A program made the position numbers and the translations under genes. DNA of 9,260 bases from JANXQG01 sp037147235 (lineage in GTDB: Bacteria; Planctomycetota; Planctomycetia; Pirellulales; Thermoguttaceae): contig JBAWVO010000257.1 in the NCBI GenBank assembly GCA_037147235.1, positions 1 to 9,260 on the forward strand. Reading direction: 5' to 3'. The notes beneath the pieces are model-generated. The model had not been told where the DNA came from, searched no databases, and was given only the letters and a program-made list of their open reading frames with translations. Below, piece by piece: positions 1 to 4,548 of this stretch. The stretch's first letter is position 1, and the number at the start of each line of letters is the position of its first letter.

Positions 1-56
1 CATTCGTCATTCGTCATTCGTCATTCGTCATTCGTCATTCGTCATTCGTCATTCAG
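1..56. repeat. 7-bp tandem repeat (CATTCGT)n ahead of hpnE
   Basis: Seven perfect head-to-tail copies of CATTCGT run from the window edge to base 49, followed by a degenerate copy (cattcag, 50-56). The array probably extends further upstream, outside the window. It ends 15 bases before the hpnE start codon, so it occupies the place where a promoter and leader would be expected. Perfect copy-to-copy identity suggests a slippage-prone simple repeat. A CRISPR array is excluded because there are no spacers. Whether it affects hpnE expression cannot be told from the sequence. Confidence 0.95.
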
Positions 57-71
57 CCTCCTTCCAGAAAA

Positions 72-1565
72 ATGACTTCCATCTCCAACATCCGTACTTT
101 ACCACAACCATCCGTCGCCATACTCGGTGGCGGCTTGGCCGGGCTGGCGGCGGCTGTGGCGGCGGTGGAACATGGTTTCTGCGTCGAATTGTTCGAGCAG
201 GCCCCGACATTAGGCGGCCGGGCCGGGTCGTATCACGATCCCCAGGCCGATCAACTTGTCGATCTTTCGCCGCATGTGGCCATGGGCTGCTGCACGAACC
301 TCTTGGATTTCTGCCGCCGCACGGAAACCACCGACGGCTTCGATCGCCATGCAACGCTGCATTTCTTCGGCCCCGACGGTATTCGCTATGACTTCGCCGC
401 CAGCCGCTGGCTACCGGCTCCGCTGCACCTCATGCCCGGGCTGCGACGGCTCGGTTATCTCACCGGCAGCGAGTGTCGGGCCATCGGCCGGGCCATGTTG
501 CGATTGGCCCGTTATCGCGAGCTGGATAGGGCCGACTCGCCCACCATGGGCCAGTGGCTCCATCGGCAGAATCAACCGGAAAACGCCGTGCGGCGGTTCT
601 GGGCCGTGGTGCTGGAAAGTGCCTTGGGCGATACCCTTGATAATGTTTCTGTAGTGGCGGCGAGAAAAGTCTTCGTCGATGGGTTCATGGCCACGCGTGA
701 GGCCTATCAAGTCCTGATCCCTCGGATACCGCTAGGCGAAATTTGGCATCGAGCAGGTGCCTGGCTCATCCGCCGCGGCGCAAAGCTCCATACGCGCACT
801 CGGATCGAGCAATTGGAAGTTGATGGGCAGCGCGTTCTCGGCATCGTGCTAGGCGATGGGACTTGCCGCCGCTTCGACCACGTCGTCTCAGCCGTCTCTT
901 GGAAACAAGTCGGCAAACTGCTCGGCACGGAGTTGCTCAGGCAGATCCCCCAGGCCGAGGCCGGCACTAAGCTGGACTCCTCACCGATCACGGCGGTACA
1001 TCTCTGGTTCGATCGGCCGATCATGGACCTGCCTCATGCCGCCTTGGTCGGCCGACTAAGCCAGTGGGTATTCCAAGGTAGCAGGCACACTCCGTGTGCC
1101 GTCCGCCCAATGAAGACAGCGGACGGCACACGGAGTGTGCCTGCTACTTCGGCGGACGATACGGTGCCTGCTACTTTTCACTACACCGTCGTCATCAGTG
1201 CTTCACACGCACTTGTAGGGCGAGATTCGCAGGAAGTGCTGCAAGAGGTGCTCGGCGACTTGCGGGCGGTCTGGCCGATGGCTGGCGAGGCGAAGCTGGT
1301 GCATCATCGCGTACTCACGCAGCCAGGGGCGGTTTTTTCCGTAAGGCCGGGCAGCGAGGCGATCCGGCCCCTTCAGCAGACACCAATCGAAGGTCTCTAT
1401 CTTGCCGGCGATTGGACCGCCACTGCCTGGCCCGCCACGATGGAAGGTGCCGTGCGGAGCGGTTACCTGGCGATCGAGGCCCTCTTGGTCGCGCTCGGGC
1501 GGCCAGAGTCCGTGCTAATCCCGGATTTGAAAAAAGGCTGGCTGACGAGGTGGATCGTGGGCTGA
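72..1565 (+). CDS. hpnE: HpnE, hydroxysqualene dehydroxylase (FAD-dependent, hopanoid pathway)
   Basis: This is a 497-aa flavoprotein of the phytoene desaturase/amine oxidase fold. HpnE reduces hydroxysqualene, made from farnesyl diphosphate by HpnC and HpnD, to squalene for hopanoid synthesis. The N-terminal Rossmann motif GGGLAG is at residues 19-24 and the FAD-family motif GGRAGSY at 48-54. The C-terminal FAD-binding signature LYLAGDW ends at residue 448 and is followed by the family's TAWPATMEGAVRSG stretch. The ATG at 72 leaves 14 residues before the dinucleotide fold, as expected. No Shine-Dalgarno is visible. Residues about 336-368 (S-R-H-T-P-C ... V-P-A-T) look foreign and are encoded by a REPIN palindrome inserted in frame (see 1078-1174). 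Removing them leaves a normal join between the QWVF strand and the HYTVVISAS strand. The last 52 codons are repeated downstream at 2851-3005, and the stop codon lies just outside the repeat. The cyclase it should feed is about 3 kb downstream, past a toxin-antitoxin region. Family assignment is firm; activity with the extra loop is inferred. Confidence 0.93.
   Translation: MTSISNIRTLPQPSVAILGGGLAGLAAAVAAVEHGFCVELFEQAPTLGGRAGSYHDPQADQLVDLSPHVAMGCCTNLLDFCRRTETTDGFDRHATLHFFGPDGIRYDFAASRWLPAPLHLMPGLRRLGYLTGSECRAIGRAMLRLARYRELDRADSPTMGQWLHRQNQPENAVRRFWAVVLESALGDTLDNVSVVAARKVFVDGFMATREAYQVLIPRIPLGEIWHRAGAWLIRRGAKLHTRTRIEQLEVDGQRVLGIVLGDGTCRRFDHVVSAVSWKQVGKLLGTELLRQIPQAEAGTKLDSSPITAVHLWFDRPIMDLPHAALVGRLSQWVFQGSRHTPCAVRPMKTADGTRSVPATSADDTVPATFHYTVVISASHALVGRDSQEVLQEVLGDLRAVWPMAGEAKLVHHRVLTQPGAVFSVRPGSEAIRPLQQTPIEGLYLAGDWTATAWPATMEGAVRSGYLAIEALLVALGRPESVLIPDLKKGWLTRWIVG
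1078..1174. repeat. REPIN (inverted REP doublet) inside hpnE, plus third partial REP
   Basis: A perfect 29-bp inverted repeat (1078-1106 and 1119-1147) encloses a 12-nt loop. Each arm is itself a REP: the head tetranucleotide GTAG, two bases, then a 7-bp stem GGCACAC / GTGTGCC around TCC. Two REPs in opposite orientation form a REPIN. A third piece, ggtgcctgctac (1163-1174), is the reverse complement of a REP head plus the start of its stem, so there is a truncated third unit. A 13-base direct repeat (1137-1149 and 1164-1176) links the two right-hand arms. Everything is read through in frame as hpnE codons 336-368. GTAG-headed REPs are the known substrate class of RAYT transposases, and two RAYT remnants lie nearby. 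Confidence 0.9.
1407..1561. repeat. 155-bp direct repeat, copy A (3' end of hpnE)
   Basis: This stretch encodes hpnE residues 446 onward, up to two bases before the last sense codon is complete. It recurs at 2851-3005 at an offset of 1444 bases with seven mismatches by eye (about 95% identity). The similarity begins abruptly at the GDW codons and ends abruptly one base before the stop region. This copy is in frame with the full gene. Confidence 0.93.
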
Positions 1566-1575
1566 ACAAAGTCGC

Positions 1576-1893
1576 TCACGATATCCCCGTTCGTCGATAG
1601 CAATGGACACAATTCCGGGGGACAAATTCCAGATACATAACTAAATTCGTATTCTGTTTCGGTTTTGGGCCGCGTTTATGGGGTTTGAGGACACGCCCGA
1701 CCATTTCCTTCAGACGACCAAGGAAAGTTTCGTCTTCCAGCGGCCGGCCAGTGCGACCGTGCTGGCGTATGTCTTTCAGTTCCTCTTCTGGCATGGCACT
1801 CTTCAAAAAGGCATTCCAATCGTCGATCATCGCCAACAAGGGCGCAACTTCCCCCAACGGAGGGTCTGCGAACTCTGGCCTTGCCTGTTCGTA
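1576..1893 (-). pseudogene. RAYT (REP-associated tyrosine transposase) C-terminal remnant 1
   Basis: The minus-strand frame is open from a TAG at 1903-1905 down to the TGA at 1576-1578 and encodes only the tail of a Y1/IS200-like RAYT. It contains PLLAMIDDWNAFL, then EEELKDIRQHGRTGRPL and GRVLKPHKRGPKPK, which match the family's C-terminal region as I know it. The N-terminal catalytic domain with the HUH histidines and nucleophilic tyrosine is absent. The frame runs past the normal KPK end into repeat-like DNA. No good start codon exists (only a TTG at 1857). The broken end abuts the higBA promoter, whose -35 lies inside it. This is a dead fragment, of a different copy from the one at 4310-4525 because both retain the same region. 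Confidence 0.72.
1605..1630. repeat. Short direct repeat at RAYT remnant end
   Basis: ggacacaattcc (1605-1616) is followed after three bases by ggacaaattcc (1620-1630), two near-identical 11-12-mers separated by ggg. They lie just past the 3' end of the transposase remnant read on the minus strand, so they may mark the element's terminus. That link is inference from position only. Confidence 0.45.
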
Positions 1894-1909
1894 ATTTACG
1901 AACTATAAT
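1881..1909 (+). promoter_or_regulatory. higBA promoter with palindromic operator in the spacer
   Basis: The -35 candidate TTGCCT (1881-1886) and a perfect -10 TATAAT (1904-1909) are separated by exactly 17 bp. The spacer is a perfect 17-bp palindrome, GTTCGTAA-T-TTACGAAC (1887-1903). Transcription would begin near 1916, giving a leader of about 27 nt. A symmetrical site filling the spacer is what one expects for autorepression by the HTH antitoxin HigA, alone or in complex with HigB. The promoter elements are seen directly; the identity of the repressor is inferred from the adjacent XRE antitoxin. Confidence 0.85.
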
Positions 1910-1942
1910 ACAATCGGATGCCGATACAAGGAGCAGCAAGGA

Positions 1943-2323
1943 ATGCGAGTCATCTCGAAGGCACGGCTCAAGCAATTTTGGGAATCCCCCGGCCACAACG
2001 ACGCTGAGGGGCCACTTCGGGCTTGGTACACGAATGCGAACAGCAAGACGGTCGCTTGGCATTCCTGGGCTGATGTCAAAGCCGATTTTAGCAGCGCAAG
2101 CCTCGTCGGTCGCTGTGTCGTCTTCAATATCGGCGGCAACAAGTATCGGCTAATTACCCGTGTTCATTACATAAATCAGAAAGTCTTCGTCCTCAAGGTG
2201 ATGCCCCACAAAGAATACGATGAGGACAAATGGAAGGATCAGTGCGGTTGCTTTGCCCCGCCTCCCGAATCGGAAGAGAAGGCGAAAGACACGGCTCCCA
2301 AACCTCGACGAAAAGGACATTGA
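1943..2323 (+). CDS. higB: HigB-family toxin (RelE-like mRNA interferase)
   Basis: This 126-aa protein belongs to the HigB_toxin family, RelE-fold ribonucleases that cut mRNA at the ribosome. The N-terminus MRVISKARLKQFWESP, the following D-A-E-G-P-L-R-A-W, the core FNIGGNKYRLITRVHY and the HKEYD motif (residues 89-93) are characteristic. The catalytic domain ends around the CGC near residue 102. The remaining 20-odd residues are a charged, Pro/Lys-rich tail beyond the usual family length. The ATG is preceded by AAGGAG (1928-1933) at 9-nt spacing. The toxin precedes the antitoxin, as in classical higBA, with three bases between the toxin stop and the antitoxin ATG, so the two are co-transcribed and translationally close. 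The promoter and operator lie directly upstream. All family-typical stretches are present, so it looks intact. Confidence 0.9.
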   Translation: MRVISKARLKQFWESPGHNDAEGPLRAWYTNANSKTVAWHSWADVKADFSSASLVGRCVVFNIGGNKYRLITRVHYINQKVFVLKVMPHKEYDEDKWKDQCGCFAPPPESEEKAKDTAPKPRRKGH

Positions 2324-2326
2324 GAC

Positions 2327-2758
2327 ATGGCAACCAAGACGAAGTTTGCACTGAAGGGAAAGGAACGGGACGCCTATCTGGAGCTTGTGCATGCGTTTCC
2401 CCTGGCTTCGATCAAGTCGGATGAACACCTTGATACTGCACAGGAGGTCATGGACCAACTGCTTGCCAAAAGCGAACTTGACGACGGCGAAGAGATGTAT
2501 CTTGATGCTTTAAGCGATCTTGTGGCGACCTACGAAGATGAACACCACGCAATCGCTCCGGCCTCGGATGCCGACATGCTACGTCATCTAATGGAAGCCA
2601 AGGATGTCACGCAGTCACAACTGAGTCGAGAGACGGGTATTGCCAAATCAACGATCTCAGAAGTGCTGGCGGGAAAGAAGACATTCAGTCGGCAGATGAT
2701 TCGCAAGTTTGCGGATTACTTCCGAGTTGATGTTAGCGTCCTGGCGGCGAATCTGTGA
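2327..2758 (+). CDS. higA: HigA-type antitoxin with XRE helix-turn-helix
   Basis: This 143-aa protein has an XRE/Cro-type DNA-binding domain at its C-terminus, residues about 84-135. The HTH reads TQSQLSRETGIAKSTIS, followed by EVLAGKKTFSRQ. The first 80 residues are acidic and helical (DEHLDTAQEVMDQLL, DDGEEMYLDALSDLV) and would hold or neutralise the toxin; this arrangement is usual for HigA partners of HigB_toxin proteins. It starts three bases after the toxin stop. It should bind HigB and repress the operon through the palindrome at 1887-1903. The 3' end is 92 bases before the duplicated hpnE segment. Confidence 0.9.
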   Translation: MATKTKFALKGKERDAYLELVHAFPLASIKSDEHLDTAQEVMDQLLAKSELDDGEEMYLDALSDLVATYEDEHHAIAPASDADMLRHLMEAKDVTQSQLSRETGIAKSTISEVLAGKKTFSRQMIRKFADYFRVDVSVLAANL

Positions 2759-2850
2759 GTCAGGTTTCTGGCGATCTTGCACAGACTTTTTGGGCTGGTG
2801 AAGGCAGGGTCAGGAGCAGCCGACAAGGCTGCGGTCCAGCGGTGAGTGGG

Positions 2851-3021
2851 GGCGATTGGACCGCCACTGCCCGGCCCGCCACGATGGAAGGTGCCGTGCG
2901 GAGCGGTTACCTGGCGATCGAGGCCCTCTTGGTCACGCTCGGGCGGCCGGAGTCCGTGCTGGTGCCGGATTTGAAAAAAGGCTGGCTGACGAGGTGGATT
3001 GTGGGAGTGGATGTGCCGTAA
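2851..3021 (+). pseudogene. Duplicated 3' fragment of hpnE (direct repeat copy B)
   Basis: Bases 2851-3005 repeat hpnE 1407-1561 with seven substitutions. The frame is open and encodes GDWTATARPATMEGAVRSGY onward, to LTRWIVG. It then continues G-V-D-V-P to a TAA at 3019-3021 instead of stopping after the final glycine. The substitutions include W to R in the conserved AWPATMEG motif, A to T, and I to V; the rest are silent. No FAD-binding N-terminus or convincing start precedes it (2759-2850 shows no hpnE similarity), so no functional protein is expected. It may be the original chromosomal end of hpnE, with the live gene carrying the duplicated copy, or the reverse. Confidence 0.9.
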
Positions 3022-3154
3022 ATACGGTGTCCAGTCTCAGCTTCGGGCAATCCACCGCACCGCTTCGGGAGCCTAATTGCAATCGCAATGAATGACCGAT
3101 AGAATGGTGTCAGGTGTCGGAGAAGTGATTCAAGCAATTGACGAGGCGACCACT

Positions 3155-3394
3155 ATGACCATCAGACTCGAATCGGATATTGAAGAAGTGATTCGGAAAC
3201 ACGCCCGTGAGCAACACACGACGCCCGAGGCAATTATCATGGACATCCTCCGCGAGAGGTTGTCGCTTTCTCGCGGGCCTTCGTTGTCGCATCAACCGGC
3301 CAAAGATTGGAAGACAAGACTACTACGGTTGCCGACCCATTGCGGAGTTTCGCTCAGTGACGAAGCTGTGAGCAGCGAGGGGCTTTACGATTGA
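3155..3394 (+). CDS. VapB-like putative antitoxin, apparently orphan
   Basis: From the ATG at 3155 this is a 79-aa protein starting MTIRLESDIEEVIRKHAREQ, which looks like a short beta-strand plus helix DNA-binding head. It ends CGVSLSDEAVSSEGLYD, a tail I associate with VapB-type antitoxins that sit in front of PIN-domain VapC toxins. An upstream in-frame ATG at 3092 would add 21 residues (100 aa in total). I prefer 3155 because the fold starts there. A VapC should follow, and the next ATG does overlap the stop (ATGA, 3392-3396), but it opens only a 32-codon frame with no PIN domain. The family call is from motif memory and is moderate. Confidence 0.55.
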   Translation: MTIRLESDIEEVIRKHAREQHTTPEAIIMDILRERLSLSRGPSLSHQPAKDWKTRLLRLPTHCGVSLSDEAVSSEGLYD

Positions 3395-3492
3395 TGGCTT
3401 GGCTTGTGGATATTGTGGCCGAATCTAGCGATGGCAGCCCAATTTTGGGACTACTGTGCTTGGCGGTAGTCATAGCGATAACCACTAACTGA
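3394..3492 (+). CDS. 32-aa ORF overlapping the VapB-like stop; possible toxin stub
   Basis: The ATG at 3394 overlaps the preceding TGA in the 4-base arrangement typical of antitoxin-toxin pairs. The frame reads MAWLVD, then I-V-A-E-S-S-D-G, then the hydrophobic run PILGLLCLAVVIAITTN, and stops at 3490-3492. MAWLVD resembles the first residues of PIN-domain VapC toxins (M-x-x-L-V-D-T-N), but the next residues do not continue a PIN domain. The other two frames downstream show none either. It is either a VapC truncated by replacement of its body, a small hydrophobic peptide, or chance. Translation is unproven. Confidence 0.25.
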   Translation: MAWLVDIVAESSDGSPILGLLCLAVVIAITTN

Positions 3493-3611
3493 GTTGACTC
3501 GGGGGGAGCCACTGGGACAAGTCTGGTATTGGCAAGGTAGATAAGGCATGAAACAACCCAAACATCCAAATAGAATAAGAATAAGGCAGGGAACTACCGG
3601 AGGCGTGAGCC

Positions 3612-3869
3612 ATGCACCAAATTCAACTGAATGATCAACTCTATCAAGTGGCTCAGCGTCGCGCGTCGGCCGCCGGCTACATAACCGTTGACGAATACGT
3701 CGCCGACGTGTTGCAGCACGATATTCACGAGGAAACCGGGAACTTCGATTACCTATTCACGCCGGAACGACTCTCGCACATCGATCGGGCCGCTGCTCAA
3801 ATCGACGCCGACCAGGGTATTCCATCGGAGCAAGTGCGCGACCATTTCCGACAGAAGCACAAAACATGA
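3612..3869 (+). CDS. ParD/RelB-like antitoxin
   Basis: This 85-aa protein is preceded by a good Shine-Dalgarno, CGGAGG (3598-3603), 8 nt before the ATG. The N-terminal half (IQLNDQLYQVAQRRASAAGY, then a TVDEYVADVLQ helix) has the strand-helix-helix look of ribbon-helix-helix DNA-binding antitoxins. The acidic C-terminal half (from about residue 45: FDYLFTPERLSHIDRAAAQI) would wrap the toxin. Its TGA overlaps the ATG of the next gene (ATGA, 3866-3869), so the pair is translationally coupled in antitoxin-first order. The partner gene identifies it better than its own sequence does. Confidence 0.75.
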   Translation: MHQIQLNDQLYQVAQRRASAAGYITVDEYVADVLQHDIHEETGNFDYLFTPERLSHIDRAAAQIDADQGIPSEQVRDHFRQKHKT

Positions 3870-4213
3870 GCGATGAGCATAGGTCCGCATTACCGGTCGT
3901 CTATGCGCCACTTGCGATTCAAGACCTCGATGTAGTCTGGGACTGGAACGAGAGAACCTACGATCCCGATCATGCGGCACGGTACGTCGATCTTCTTGAA
4001 CGGCATATTGACGCTTTAGGTGAAAACCATTCTCGGGGAAGATTCGTTGAATCTCGCCCTGGGTTGCGTTATATCCAGATCAGCCAGCGAAAGCGCGGGC
4101 ATGGTCATATAGTCGTGTACCGTGTTGACGATGAAGCAGTTAGCGTCTTGCACATTTTTCATACTGCACAGGACTGGCAGACGAAGCTTGCGGAGGAACA
4201 CCCGAACCAATAG
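3866..4213 (+). CDS. ParE/RelE-superfamily toxin
   Basis: This 115-aa protein has the layout of the ParE/RelE fold. VVYAPLAIQDLDVVWDWNER is the first strand and helix (residues about 11-30), then YVDLLERHIDALGENHSRGR, the RPGLRYIQI strand, and HIVVYRVDDEAVSVLHIFHT near the C-terminus. The pattern of Y-x-x-x-A-x-x-D-L, an Arg-rich middle and a final V-L-x-I-x-H matches plasmid-stabilisation toxins. ParE members poison DNA gyrase and RelE members cleave mRNA; the sequence alone does not decide which. It overlaps the antitoxin by 4 bases, and all core elements are present, so it looks intact. The stop is followed directly by the second RAYT remnant region. Confidence 0.82.
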   Translation: MSDEHRSALPVVYAPLAIQDLDVVWDWNERTYDPDHAARYVDLLERHIDALGENHSRGRFVESRPGLRYIQISQRKRGHGHIVVYRVDDEAVSVLHIFHTAQDWQTKLAEEHPNQ

Positions 4214-4271
4214 CTGCGGGGATTTACTCGCGAAATCCCTCCGCCTGCCCAAGATGTTGTGGTTGAACCAG

Positions 4272-4288
4272 GCAGGCGAGACGCCCGC
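4272..4288 (-). repeat. Single REP-like hairpin in RAYT remnant region
   Basis: GCAGGCG-AGA-CGCCCGC forms a 7-bp stem with one mismatch (G:T-compatible) and a 3-nt loop, the same size as the hpnE REP stem. On the minus strand it is preceded by GTGGT, a possible head. It lies just beyond the last recognisable codons of RAYT remnant 2. It may be the cognate REP of that element or a later insertion. Confidence 0.5.
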
Positions 4289-4309
4289 ACCACGAACTTG
4301 GCGGAGAGC

Positions 4310-4525
4310 GAGTTTTCTGAGTTCCTCCTCGCGCAAGGCACGGTTCAAAAAGCCCTCCCAGTCGTCGATCATCGAACCCAGCGGAGCGGCTTTCACCAAG
4401 CGGTCGTCGCGGCCCGACAAGTGGGCGCGGGCACTGCTCCAAGGCCACTCGGCGGCATGGTTCGCGAGTTTCACCCGCAAGGGATTCAAATCGGTGTTTC
4501 CAGCCCGCTCCCATCGCCATTGCAG
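4310..4525 (-). pseudogene. RAYT C-terminal remnant 2
   Basis: On the minus strand the recognisable part reads NPLRVKLANHAAEWPWSSAR, then AHLSGRDDRLVKAAPL, then MIDDWEGFLNRALREEEL, ending at about 4310. NP-x-R, the EWPWSSA motif and PL-x-x-MIDDW-x-x-FL are hallmarks of the C-terminal half of REP-associated Y1 transposases. The catalytic N-terminus is missing, and the terminal GRPL ... GPKPK block seen in remnant 1 is replaced by a REP-like hairpin. The reading frame stays open by chance for a long way in both directions, because it lies opposite parE and the cyclase gene, but nothing outside this stretch is transposase. Its upstream edge lies at the start of the cyclase gene. Confidence 0.72.
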
Positions 4526-4548
4526 CCAAACATCCCCCCCTGTAGAAT
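4520..4548 (+). promoter_or_regulatory. Candidate cyclase promoter at edge of RAYT remnant
   Basis: TAGAAT (4543-4548) matches the -10 consensus at five of six positions. TTGCAG (4520-4525) lies 17 bp upstream as a weak -35. Transcription would start near 4555, which is the second ATG of the cyclase gene, so the message could be leaderless. The spacing fits, but the -35 matches only at the TTG. Confidence 0.4.

Noticed and set aside
1..56. CRISPR array
   Set aside because: The 7-bp units are contiguous with no spacers.
2851..3021. Independent small gene starting at 2755
   Set aside because: The open frame is just the duplicated hpnE tail with random codons before it; there is no domain completeness.
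3493..3611. Continuation of a VapC PIN domain after the stub
   Set aside because: All three plus frames were read; none shows acidic PIN motifs and two contain early stops.
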